DNA from: Chamaecrista fasciculata
Lineage: Eukaryota; Streptophyta; Magnoliopsida; Fabales; Fabaceae
Assembly (NCBI GenBank): GCA_003254925.1
Contig: QANZ01039462.1
Coordinates: 1-64,000, forward strand
Length of the DNA: 64,000 nt
Reading direction: 5' to 3'
The position numbers and the translations under genes are program-made. This document shows positions 1 through 10,304 of this stretch, piece by piece. The notes under the pieces are model-generated. The model was not told where the DNA came from. It saw only the letters and a program-made list of their open reading frames with translations, and ran no database searches. How positions within the stretch are numbered: position 1 is the first letter of the stretch; each line of letters begins with the position of its first letter.

Positions 1-435
1 AATGCAGGAGGAAATTTATTTATTTTTGGGTTTGAATTGTAAGTGCATTCTGTCCGTTTCAGTTTTATTCTTAGTTTTATTTTTTAAAATTGATAGTGAC
101 CCTTCATGACAATCGATGAATTATAAATCTTTATTATTTTGGTTTAATGTGAAGTTTTAATATATGTCGGTGGTTACAATTCTTGGGCTCTATAAAAGGG
201 GCATTCTCTTTAATGGGAAGAGAGGCTAATCCTTGAGAATTTTATGTGAGTGGGTTCCTCACTTAAGATTACTTTGTCTTGTTTCCATTACAATTAGTAA
301 TTCGTCAGTCAGAAAATAATCTGCTTGCTGGTTTTATCAAATAGCTATGGCGGGAGGTTGGTATAATTATTTATTCATTTACTTTCCGCGTTAGTTTTAT
401 TTGTGAGACATGATTATTTTACTTGTGGTCTTACA
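1..435 (+). mobile_element. Copia-type LTR, 3' part, followed by a primer-binding site
   Basis: The right end of an LTR whose left end lies outside the window. A TATA box (TATAAAAG) is at 191-198. The sequence ends in ...TTACA at 431-435 and is followed two bases later by TGGTATTAGAGC at 438-449. That is a one-mismatch version of the initiator-Met tRNA primer-binding site TGGTATCAGAGC used by plant Copia elements. About 70 bases of leader follow before another LTR fragment interrupts it at about 519. No coding sequence of this element remains. The family is not the one that recurs at 12-20 kb. Confidence 0.55.
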
Positions 436-518
436 TGTGGTATTAGAGCTATGTTTTTACCTCTGTCTAGCTTTATTTGATGATATGAATATCATACGTT
501 AATGTCAATTTTAATTTC

Positions 519-1284
519 TATGAGGGACAAAATTTCATCTTGGTCAACCACATTCCTCAGCACTGTAATCAACCAAACTCGTACCTAGCCTATATGGCTA
601 CCCTGCTACGAGCAACGTTGGACTAGGCCAAAGTTCAACAACTACAATGCCGGAATAGTCAAGACCTCAGGTCCAAGGCATCGTGACATGTGTACAGGAG
701 AGGCTAGCTAATGACTAAACCCATGCAGGACTCTCTGGGTCGGTCCAGCAACTTGTAACCCCTTACATAATTGCACCATGACTCTCGTAAAGCATCTAGT
801 GCATGTATCTCTATACACCGAGGTCATGTTGGTCTTAGTTCATTTCAAGTTCCCACTTGAATGAGCGACCAGGAACAGTTTTAGATTGAGTAAACTACTA
901 AATTGGTCCCTGGATTATTGACTCGTTGACAGATTGGTCCCCAAATTTAGGAAATTAACAAATAGGTCCCCGAATTTTTCTTACATTTGTCAAATAGGTC
1001 CTTCTGTGCATGTTATTCGGGGACCTATTTGACTCGTTAGAAAAATTCGGGAACCTATTTGTCAATTTCCTAAATTCGGGGACCAATCTGTCTGCGAGCC
1101 AATAATCCAGGGACCAATTTGGTAGTTTACTCGTTTTAGATTAATTATCTCATAATTAACCAAGGACGCTATCATAGTAAACATGCTAATAATATGATAA
1201 CAACATAATTTATCAACTATAAATTAATCAATATGTTCAAAACATATACATAAAATGATTTTCCCTAGGGCACAATCTCCAACA
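519..1284 (-). mobile_element. Copia LTR fragment of the TGTTGGAGATTG family, minus orientation
   Basis: It is collinear with the right-hand part of the complete minus-strand LTR at 14242-16315, from the 'gagggacaaaat' block to the terminal '...ccctagggcacaatctccaaca'. The 3' part of the LTR is missing on the left. It is split by a foldback element at 888-1132. It abuts the primer-binding site of another LTR element at 1285, so it probably inserted into that element's leader. Confidence 0.75.
888..1132. mobile_element. Foldback MITE, probably Mutator-like, inside a Copia LTR
   Basis: A 245-bp inverted repeat with ends GAGTAAACTAC and its complement, and arms of roughly 100 bp carrying 'ggtccctgg' and 'ggtccccaaat' blocks. 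It is flanked by a perfect 10-bp direct repeat, GTTTTAGATT, at 878-887 and 1133-1142. A 9-bp reading, TTTTAGATT, is equally possible. Related LTR copies lack the insert at this point (compare 16160-16180), which marks it as an insertion. It has no coding capacity. Confidence 0.85.
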
Positions 1285-1905
1285 GGTTCCCCACGGCCGG
1301 CGCCAATGATAAACTAGAAAAAGGGCAGGCTTACCTAGTTCACAAGTGTGGGCTGAAAGAGCAAGCTTGAATGTCCAAGTACCTACAAGAACTTCATAGG
1401 GGGGCCCTACGAAGAATACTCCGACGCTCAAGTTAGAAAATGAGAGATGTGAGAGCAAGAAAATTCTGATGAGTAAGAAGTGTCTAACCTTTGTCTGCTA
1501 GGTTGAGCCCTATTTATAGAGCAGGGTGAGAGTGGTGGCCAGCGCGCGGGGCGCACCACGTAATTGAACACGATCTCCACCAGCGAGAGTGGTGGAGACC
1601 GAGATTTGCGGAGCAAGACAATCGTGGGTGATTGCGTGTCGTGTTACAGGGCGGGCGCCAGCGAACTAGAGAGCATGGGTATGACCAAGTCTGTGGCCCA
1701 CGATCTCCACCAGTGAGGGTGGAGACCGAGAAATGCGGAGCGGGGCAATCGTGGGTGATTGCGTGTCAATCTTGGAGGCCGTTATCCTGGTTGGGTCCCG
1801 GTCGCCCTTAAATGCGCGGAGAGGCATTTGATTGGTTCAAGTGCGCCCTAAAGGTTTTGGAGGGGGAAAGAGGCCTGGAGCAAAGGCCTAATAGGCGTAC
1901 GCCCA
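1285..1905 (-). mobile_element. Tat/Athila-type gypsy 5' LTR remnant with primer-binding site, minus strand
   Basis: Read on the minus strand, an LTR ending ...TTTATCA (boundary at 1307) is followed by TTGGCGCC and GTGGGGAACC (1285-1306), the usual primer-binding site layout of Tat/Athila gypsy elements. A minus-strand TATA box lies near 1510-1518 (TATAAATAG). Two direct sub-repeats of about 70 bp starting 'cacgatctccaccag' lie at about 1568-1641 and 1699-1767, a common feature of LTR U3 regions. The right boundary is not clear. The internal region has been lost to the Copia fragment on its left. Confidence 0.6.
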
Positions 1906-2569
1906 AATAGTGATATATCAAAAAATATATTAGTTTGGTTCAATTTACTATTTGGATATTAATTAATTGAACCAAAGTGTTAGAATTTTTATTTTTATTT
2001 TTTATATTTTATTTATTATATATGATAATATTAAACAAAAAAATATCATATTTTCTTTTGGCCATTATGCAATCTACTATATGTTTTATTAATATTTTCC
2101 AATGTTTGACAAAAAATGTTCATCTTAGTCATGAACTCACTATTATTCTCATTTTTTTTAGAATTTATACACCTAAAATCTCTAATTTTAATTAGTATTT
2201 TCTCTTAAATATTTTAATTTTGATTCACATCTATTCAATACTTTTTTTCGTTTCAATTGAAACATGAAATATGCTTTTTAAGTGTTCAAATTGAACGTTT
2301 TAGTTTGATTAAGTAAATTATTTCTAACCGCTTGATTAAGAATAATTTTAAATCAATATGAATGATTCAGTTAAAAATTTTATTTAAAATTGTCCAAACC
2401 GTACAACAAATACCCTTATTTTGTAAAATAATATTTTAATAATGCATTAGTAACAACTATATTTTCTAAAAAAAAGTATCAATAATGAAATCTTAATTAA
2501 TTTAAATGTAATTTGACAAATGATAGTATATATAAATATATTGTATAATAAATTTACTTTTAAAAGTGA
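1906..2569. other. AT-rich spacer, no gene seen
   Basis: Very AT-rich sequence with short runs of A and T. The only open frames are short, low-complexity and unsupported. I see no RNA gene or clear repeat boundary. Confidence 0.6.
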
Positions 2570-3240
2570 TAATAAGCCGTAAAGTATGAAGACCTCCCTC
2601 CCAAATGGATCCTTTGGTCATCAAAGGCCACCAAGGCGCTGAAATGAGTTCTTTGGCCATCTAAGGCCACTAAGGCGCCGAAATGGCTCCTTTGACAATC
2701 TAAGGTCATCAGGGCGCTGAAATGGCTCCATTGGCCATCAAAGGCCACCAAGGCGTCGAAGTCTAAATCAGAACGTAGTAAAGACAAAGAGCAAGAAATT
2801 AGGAAGTCGTTACCACACCATAAAAGCACCAGAGTAAAGAGCCTTGATGGGCAACCAGAAATCAATGAATTAAAGGAGACCTCCCTCCCAAAATGGCTCA
2901 TTTGGCCATCAAAGGCCATCAAGGAGCCGAAGCCAGAACGTAGTAAAGACAAACGAGCAAGAGATCGGGAAGCCGTTACTACACCATAAAAGCACTAGAG
3001 TAAAGAGCCTTGATGGGCAAGCGAAAATCTCTCTCGGACCAGACGCCCTCACTCTTGAAAGGCTCCCTCAGTCTTAGTATAAAGCAAACCACCCTTCATA
3101 CAAGAATTTACTTATCAACTCACTCATACCAATATTTGATTTAAGCTTCGGAGGTGAATTACAGGGCAGCCCCCTATTCTTCATTGACTTGCAGGTAACC
3201 TTCATCTAAGAGTTGCCTCATCTGAACCAAGTAATGACCC
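2570..3240 (+). mobile_element. Degenerate Tat-type LTR fragment, plus strand
   Basis: The stretch around 3120-3200 (a block like 'gatttaagcttcggaggtgaatta', then 'attgacttgcaggt') matches, in opposite orientation, the Tat LTR at about 5945-6000. This suggests a related solo LTR or truncated element. It has a 39-bp minisatellite at its left end. It also has a second pair of direct repeats of about 85 bp ('cagaacgtagtaaagac ... gagccttgatgggcaa') at about 2769-2852 and 2934-3020. The minus-strand open frame through this region is only the period-39 repeat read as codons and is not a gene. Confidence 0.5.
2603..2758. repeat. 39-bp minisatellite, four units
   Basis: Four head-to-tail units of exactly 39 bp, each of the form aaatgg...aaggcg(c/t)(c/t)g, differing at several positions. 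A fifth, partial unit recurs at about 2893-2930. Because 39 is divisible by three, a repetitive open reading frame appears on the minus strand. Confidence 0.85.
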
Positions 3241-3299
3241 CTGGCCAGAATCTAGTTCATAAAAAAAAAAAAAACCAATCTATAGTTAACTTTTTCTTA

Positions 3300-3617
3300 G
3301 GAAAAAGCACCTATTTCGTCTCCAAACTTTACACTCGCTGTCAATTTTGTCCTTTGCTCTTACTTTAGCCTAATATTAACGACAGAATCTATGTGGCTAA
3401 CAATATATAATGCAAAATTGATAGAAAAAGAAACTCAAATCCTAACTCAGATTGAAAAACAGGATGCAGTCTGTCGTTAAATTATTAAAAGAAATTAGTC
3501 AAAGGATAAAATTGACAAAAATGTGAAAGATTGGGGACGAAATTGACAGCAAAAAAAGATTGGGGACGAAATTGACAACAGGTCCAAAGTTTGGAGAAGA
3601 AATTAGTACTTTTGCCC
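3300..3617. mobile_element. Foldback MITE with 9-bp target duplication
   Basis: A 318-bp element with inverted arms ('tctccaaac...gtcaattttgtcc' on the left; 'ggacgaaattgacaa...agtttggaga' on the right). It is flanked by identical 9-bp repeats, TTTTTCTTA, at 3291-3299 and 3618-3626. The 9-bp duplication is the signature of Mutator-like transposases. It is noncoding. Confidence 0.82.
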
Positions 3618-3626
3618 TTTTTCTTA

Positions 3627-4337
3627 TAAGTCCATCTATGGCTAACTTGTATAGTTTTTCACATTCGATATTTATGGATCAATAAATATATAAATTACCT
3701 TTTAATTTAATAATGAAATTCCAAACAAAAAATTGTACAATAACATATTTTAGACTTGAGATTGGGAAATTAGATGAAATGACCAGACAAATACAGAATC
3801 AACAACGATGATTGTAGTCTTAGGCCCTTAGGCTTCAGAACCGTTAGGGAGACATTATGATGATTACATGTTCTTTTTGTGCTTCCGATTCCTTGATCAC
3901 CATTTTTTTTTTCATATTTGTAGTTCTCAAAGAAAAAAAAATGCCCTTTTTTCCCTTACTTTTATGAATAAGAAAGAACACTAAAAATACTATATTGTAG
4001 ACTGTGGTCCATTGCCACATTTATTAATTCACAGCATACAGATAAGTGGTTTGTTTTTAGTTTTTGTGAGGTTATTTACACAATTGAAGTAATAAAAATA
4101 TAATTGAACAATGAATAATTTTTTAAATAATTGATTATAAAAAAAATAAAGTTTAATATAATTGAAGTGTAAAAAATAACATCAATCTATAGTTAACTTT
4201 TTCTTTTATTGTCCATCTATAATTAACTTGTATAGTTTATACATTCCCCAATTAAAGCTAANGCAATTATTTATATATATATATATATAAAAAAAGATAT
4301 CTGATTTTAGAATATGTTAATCTAAATCTAAAACTAT
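3627..4337. other. AT-rich spacer with one assembly n and a TA microsatellite
   Basis: No gene is seen. The block 'aatctatagttaactttttctt' occurs at about 3277-3298 and again at about 4183-4205, so the foldback element at 3300 may sit in one of two related copies. A single n at 4262 and a TA run at about 4273-4290 mark a weak assembly position. Confidence 0.55.
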
Positions 4338-4610
4338 TGATAAAACAAGGTACAGATTAAAGATCAATGGGAAAGAATAAAGCACAGATTTGGACAAGAG
4401 CCTCTTGCTTTACTAAATAATTGAAAGAATGTTTATATACAACTGTGCTAGCATATTACCTTCTACAATCTTCTGTTTTTTGCTTTTTGTTTTTTGGCCA
4501 AACCTTCTACAACCTTCTACACATTCTCTCTCAAACCATACATGTGTGGATGTCTATACATGATGTAAATGGATGGTGAATGGTATATCATCTAACATCT
4601 CCCCCCACAA
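4338..4610 (-). mobile_element. Small Copia LTR with adjacent polypurine tract, minus strand
   Basis: On the minus strand the sequence reads TTTGTGGGGGGAGA (polypurine tract, 4598-4611) followed by TGTTAGATGATATACC, the start of an LTR. A minus-strand TATATAAA lies at about 4433-4440. The proposed LTR end ...GTTTTATCA at 4338 gives about 260 bp. Polypurine tract and LTR start are convincing; the left boundary is a guess. No coding region of this element survives. Confidence 0.5.
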
Positions 4611-5002
4611 ACTCATGGGCATAGTTCTTTGAATCTCGATTTAAATCTTAAAAAATTTTACGAGTTAATTTCACCTAGATAAATTGATCTAAAGTAAAAT
4701 CTAAATTAACTATAATATCACTTAAATCTCAATTTTATATTTTACAATTTTATATCTCATCGATCCTACGATTTACGATTTTATCATAAGAATTTACATT
4801 TTCTTAAAGTAAAATATTAATATCACTCATATAAGATGAAATGTTTTATGAAATTATTTTGAAGTAATTTGTTTAATGATTTATGAGATATTTTGTTAAA
4901 ATATGACAAATCTTGAATAATTATATACTTAAAAATATTATGTATGCTAATAATTACCTTACTTATATTTATATATATAATGACAAATGAAAAAAAAATA
5001 AA

Positions 5003-5677
5003 GGCACAAGACCTGTTGGTGCCCTTAACGTTTGGGGTCAGTTTCAATTATGCTCCCAACATTTGTTTTGTGTCAGTTATGCCCCCAACGTTTCACATTG
5101 TTGTCAATTATACCCCTAACATCAATTTTTTTTGGCCAAAGTCCTATTTTGGTCCCTCAAGTTTCCTCAAAGTTTCGTTTTGTCCCTCAAGTCTCCGCAA
5201 ACTTTCCGGCGAGATACATGGCAGCTCTGACGACTACGAAAACTCCTAATCCACGATTTTTTGACCTCCTAAGTTCAATGGCGGCCTGCATTTTGCGAAA
5301 AAATGATCGGAAATATAATTTTCGACGATTGTGTAAATTTTCGGCGACTATGTAATTTTTCAGCGGCTTGCTAGTCATTTTTTTGCAAAATGGAGGCCGT
5401 CATTGAACTCAGGAGGTCAAAAAGCCTTGGATCAGTAGTTTTCATAGTCGTCGGAGTCACCGTGTATCTCGTCAGAAAGTTTGCCGGAGACTTGAGGGAC
5501 CAAAACGAAACTTTGAGCAAACTTGAGGGACCAAAATAGGACTTTGGCCCAAAAAAATTGAGGTTAGGGTATAATTGACAACAATGTGAAACGTTTGAGA
5601 CATAACTGACAGAAAATAAATGTTGAGGGCATAACTGAAACTGACCTCATGTTATGGACACCAATATGCATTTTGCC
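5003..5677. mobile_element. Foldback element, 675 bp, with 9-bp target duplication
   Basis: Inverted arms starting GGCACAAG / GGCAAAAT. Both arms carry 'ttggccaaagtcctattttggtccctcaagttt'-type blocks in opposite orientation, and an inner inverted part surrounds about 5340. It is flanked by 9-bp repeats AAAAATAAA at 4994-5002 and 5678-5686; because these are low complexity they are weaker proof than elsewhere. The overlapping short open frames are arm sequence, not genes. Confidence 0.75.
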
Positions 5678-5874
5678 AAAAATAAAATAGTTATGTTTTG
5701 ATGTATTCAAATTTATTTATAAGTGATAGATAGACTTATGGTATAAAAATTGTATTATCTATACTTAAGTAAACTTTTACGATTTTATGATTTGAGTTTA
5801 CGATTCGATTTTACATTTTCATTTTTTAATTTACTTAAACTCTCGATTTTGACAATTTTACTGGGGGCACTTTG
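5678..5874. other. Short AT-rich spacer
   Basis: No gene is seen. It separates the foldback element from the left end of the Tat LTR. Confidence 0.5.
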
Positions 5875-6735
5875 TGATGAACCTGGTTTTGGCCGGGGGG
5901 CATTACGTGGTTCGATGAGGCAACTCTGGGTCGGAAGTCGCCTGCAAGTCAATGAATGCACAGGGGTGGCTCTGCGATTCACCTCCGATGCTTAAGTTAG
6001 TAAGGTTATGAGCACAATAATCTCAATAGACTGGTTAGAGTGCGTACCTTTGTCCAGTGTGAAGGGCTTCCCTTTTATACTGGTTGAGGATGATCTGATG
6101 AGATCTTACCATGAATGCTTGAATGGTTGATTGTGATCTCAGCTGATTTGGCTGATCTGATCGTGATCTTCAGCTGATTTGATTGTGATCCTTGGCTCCC
6201 ACGTACTTTCCTTTCTTGCGAAGATGCCTTAGTGGGCAAGGCACTATTAATGAGAGAATCAATCAGGGGGATCCTGATTGATCTTTGACTGATTCTTGAT
6301 TGATCAGGCAATGTTTCCTTATTCGCTTCCATGTGGACGCCCTCTTGTTGGCGTCCTCAACTGATGAAGGAGCATGAGGCGTTCACGCCTGAGTGACTCA
6401 TCTGTTGGGCTTGCACGCTATTGGTTTGAGTCCTTTGTGCCTCCTGATTATTGGGCCTATTATCACTAGTCCCAACAAAAGGAGTGAAGCTCTGTCCCCA
6501 TCAGCGGAGTCCCCATCGAGGGCGTTATCGATTCTGACTGTTGCCTTTCTTTGCTGTTTTTTGGCGTTGACGCCTTGGACGCCCTTTACAGACCACGAGT
6601 ATTCCTCATGCTTTGGTTGATGGGTCCTTCTAGGTATCAGCGCCACATTTCATGTTTTGGTCGATGGGGCGTTTTCGGTATCAGCACCACATTTCATGCT
6701 TTGGTCGATGGGGCGTTTCCGGTATTAGCGCCACA
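5875..6735 (-). mobile_element. 3' LTR of a Tat-lineage gypsy element, minus strand
   Basis: The left edge reads TGATGAACC, the complement of an LTR end in ...TTCATCA. The proposed right edge is ...GCGCCACA, followed by a pyrimidine-rich tract (polypurine on the minus strand). A minus-strand TATA box (TATAAAAG) is at about 6072-6079. Near the right end are 2.5 tandem units of about 44 bp ('ggtatcagcgccacattt...gatggggcgtt'). About 500 bp (from 6248) align with the fragment at 26829-27325, its partner 5' LTR. The similarity runs a few bases past 6735, so that boundary could be off by 10-20 bp. Confidence 0.75.
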
Positions 6736-7254
6736 TATCCCTGTCTTCTCAATCTTCCTTGCTGACGTTTCGTTGTCGCTTCAAGTCTGTGTGTCAGGTC
6801 CATCGTGGCCACGTGTCACCGCGCGATTAGCCTAACCCTCACCATGATGGCAAAACGTGGATCGAGGGGGCGCATTTAATGCGACGCTTCGATTTTTGTG
6901 AAAGTTTTTCCAAAAACCGCCATTTCTCCTCTCTCCCCCCTCACTTCGACATTTCGCATTTTGAACTTCCTTCTTCCTCCTTGTTTTCTCTAGCATTTTC
7001 ATGTTTTCCAACGTCAGTTGCATTCCCATTTTTCTACCTACTTCGCCGTTCGCTGCTGCTCGTTTTACTCCGACAACTGTGTTTGCCGTTGTTTGGTGAG
7101 TGATTCGGCATTATCTCTTGCTATTCCTTGTTTGATTTCTGGGTTTTTAATTGAATATTGCTTATTGTGTTCTTCGTGTTCTTCGTGTTCTTCGCAGTGC
7201 TCTTCAAGATTCACCAGTTTCTTCTTCAGGAATCCTTTCCAATCCACCAGCACT

Positions 7255-9840
7255 ATGGATTTCGACTCATGTAAGTTTCCTAGTTTCTCTTCTTCTTTTT
7301 CGTTTTTTATTCTTTCTGCACTTTGGTTTGGGTCTGGTGATCAACCACAACCTTCCGAGGGCGTTCCCCCCTTTTTTGCTTGTGGATGGAGGTGCATTCT
7401 CCGAGAAATATGTTGTAATGGTCCTGTTTCCTCAGCTGCTGGAAACAAGGTAGCTCCTGGGTCGTCAGCGCCCGAATCGTCAGCGCCGACAAAGTTTGCT
7501 TCTCCCATGGAAAGGAGGGGTGGTGACGCCGTGGACTCTTCTTCCTCCTCTTCATCCACATCCACAAAAATCCGTGAGATGCTGTCTCCGGATGCGGCGT
7601 CGATAGACGAGGAGTGTTTTACACTCGAGGCCTCTGGCGGCGGCTCTGCCCCTGTGTGGGCGTCCATAGGGGATGAAAACCCTCAACAAACAATTTATGG
7701 CGAGGAAGTCAACTTTCAGGCTCACCCAGAGTGGTTCCTCTGCTCCAACAAGAAGCTAGCCAACGTCCCCTGGATCAAGGGCGCTATTGAGACCATGCCA
7801 TGCGGTCCTGATAGGGCTGAAGTAATGAGGAACGCACGCCCCGTGGTTGACTGGCGTCGTCAGAGGCCCAACAAAAAAGTGCAGCAAGGGCACCTGGACC
7901 TTACAAACGACGTCGTAAAAGAGTATTATTCCTGGCTCCATGATGTAGAGCTTCTCAAAGAACTCAACGAAGAACTAATAGCATCGTCGCCCCGTCGCCG
8001 GTCCTCAGGTTGCAGGATCTCGACACTTAGCCATCTGAAGGACTCTCCTGACATGTTCTACATTGATGGTAGGGGTTTCCTGATCTGCGAACAGGCACTC
8101 AGAGGCTGTGACATCGAAATGCCTTTCAACTCGGCGGTCATGGATCTTCTAGCCCTTATGAACATTGCCCCGATACAGATAAGCGCCAACGGCTGGCGCA
8201 TCCTCCTTGGCTTTGTCGCCAAATGTAGGAGGGACGGCGTCCGTGCAACCGCGCGATTGTTTCTCTACTTCTTCTATCCACGCTGGGTGGATAACAATTT
8301 TATTTCTTACTACCGACGCCCAGGGCGCCCCCAGATTCTTACCCATGCTGTCAGCAATCCCAAGGAGTGGCAGTATAAATTCGTACATATCGAGGGAACT
8401 GGATCTAGACGCCCTTTCTGGGTTCGCGCGTCGGATGAACGCGCCATGTTCCCTCTATCTTGGAGGAGGCCGTGACTAGAGCCCTTTGAGTGTAACTGGA
8501 AAGACTTGACTGTAGACGAGCGCTTGGGGGCCTTGCGGTTGATCACCACAGACCTCTTTGACCCAAAGCGTTGTATGTTTCTTTCACTTTTTGTATAAGA
8601 CTTCCTTTTATTGTGTTGTATTCTGACACTTGTTTTGCTTTGTTTTAGTGCTCGAGGCGTCCCTGGCCGATGTCATCGGGAGAAAGTGCCCCTGTGCTGA
8701 CAAGGGTAAGGAAAAGGTGGTAGCCACCTCGAAGAAGCCATCTGCCGCTGCTGCCCCAAGGAAGCCGGGGGCATTACCATCCGTGAACCGTCGGCGGCCC
8801 CGCGTCCTCCAACCAATCCCTCTAAAGGGAAAGAAACTACTGCAGCCGCCAAAGATGGGGAGGCTTTGGCGAGAAAATGCCAGCGCCCAACTGTTGAGGT
8901 TCCCCTTATCCCAGCGACCCCAGAAGCTGGTGGATTCAACGCCCTGGAGATCCTCTCCAATTGCCTATCACCAGCGGCTACGATGAAGCGGGATGACCTG
9001 GCGCGGGTGTCCACAGAGAATGCACAAGATCCCGCTGAAGAAACCGCCAGATTCCTACTGGCTGCCGGGCTACGCGTGTTAGCCAACAGCATCTCCCGAA
9101 AGGACCTTATCTCCGAGAGGGACACTGTACGCGAGGACGCTAGGAAAATGCGTCAGACTATCATTGAGCTAAAGTATGAGCTCAACGTGACAAAGGCCTC
9201 TCAGGAGTCCATCACGGGTAGCTACGAGCGAAGGGGCCAAGAGCTGCAGGAAGCTACGAATCTCATTAATCAACTTAATGAGAAAGTGGCCATCTTGGAA
9301 GCCGAGGTGCAGCGTGAGAAGGAGCACTTTAATGCCTTCAGGGACTTGGCCCTGAGGCAGGTGAAGTGGAGGGGTTCCCGCTACAATTACATGGGGTTCA
9401 AGAACGTAATTACGCAACTGAGGCTCCGCAACCCCAACCTTGACACCACGAGGATCTGCCCGAACAAGGTCGTGGTGGGAAGGCTCATCCGGGATCCCAT
9501 TGACGACGACCCCGCCTTGAAGATGCCCCACATGCCCGAGAACTATGCACAGACGGGGTACGAGTCCGGCGGCGACGACGACTTCCCATGGTTCCCCAAT
9601 GAAGTGGTTCCTCTCCCTAGGGAGGCAGTTCAAGGTGTTATGGCGCCCCCTGGGGAGGCAGTTCAAGGTGTTATGGCGCCCCTACCAGCGAGAGTGCCGA
9701 GGGAGCCCCGAGCTCTACCACAACCGAGGATCCTCCAGCTGCTGCCTAGGCCTGCGCGCCTTTGTTTGTTTCTCTTTTTGGGCCTGCGTGCCCTTTATGA
9801 TTTTTTACTTGGTTTGCTTATGGCTTTAACGCCATTTTGA
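7255..9840 (+). pseudogene. Extra gene of the Tat gypsy element, antisense to gag-pol; spliced, now broken
   Basis: A gene on the strand opposite gag-pol, between integrase and the 3' LTR. This is the place where Retand/RIRE2/Grande-like Tat elements are known to carry an additional ORF. I read exon 1 as 7255-7270, a 165-bp intron (GTAAGT...TCAG), exon 2 from 7436 to 8572, a 76-bp intron (GTATGT...TTTTAG), and exon 3 from 8649. Exon 2 holds a domain resembling Pfam Transposase_28 ('putative gypsy type transposon'), including NGWRILLGF and LFLYFF. Exon 3 encodes an alpha-helical, coiled-coil-like region of about 80 residues and an acidic tail with an 11-residue unit repeated twice (DNA 9622-9687). 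Damage: an in-frame TGA at 8473-8475, after which the frame stays open to the intron, and a frameshift near 8765-8795. The biochemical function of this family is unknown. Confidence 0.7.
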
Positions 9841-10304
9841 CTTGACTTTTGCATGGCCTTTGCGCCATGTTGCAAATATTCGGGCGTAGGCGCCTTAATT
9901 CATGCGTTATGCTTTTACCCCTGCTTGATTTTATTTGTTTTATTCCTTGCGTTATATTTCGTATTTGACTTGCGTTTCCCACGATTCGATTGCCGTATTA
10001 TTTGCACACTAGGGTGCAGCCTCGCGATGGGCACGCTTCGAGCGTTTTACGTATCATACGCTAAATTTTGACTAGTCATCCAAGGGAGGGACGGTTCGCA
10101 TGGTTGGTGAGTGCCATACTCACAAGGCTCATTTGAGGGCCTTTTCACTGCTGTTCCGAGGGCGTCCCCTCGAGCAGCGATAACACTATCAACACTTGGT
10201 GTTGAAAAGAAAAAAGGAAATGGATTTCATTGATATAAAATCGCAATATAACTGGCGTAGAGGCCTTGTTTGATTACCTTTTTAACTAATACAAGACTTA
10301 CTCG
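9841..10304 (+). other. 3' flank of the antisense gene, between it and integrase
   Basis: Contains repeats of the 'ctttgcgcc / ttgcgttat' type and no convincing open frame. It probably holds the 3' UTR of the extra gene. Near 10215-10235 ('attgatataaaatcg') there are AT-rich motifs suited to polyadenylation. Transcripts from the two strands would converge here. Confidence 0.45.

Noticed and set aside
2560..2952. 130-codon minus-strand frame with repeated 'VAFDGQ' units
   Set aside because: It is the 39-bp minisatellite read in triplets; there is no domain, and it lies in an LTR remnant.
8673..9666. Minus-strand frames of 150 and 165 codons
   Set aside because: Shadows of the antisense (plus) extra gene; that strand shows the recognisable domain and splice sites.
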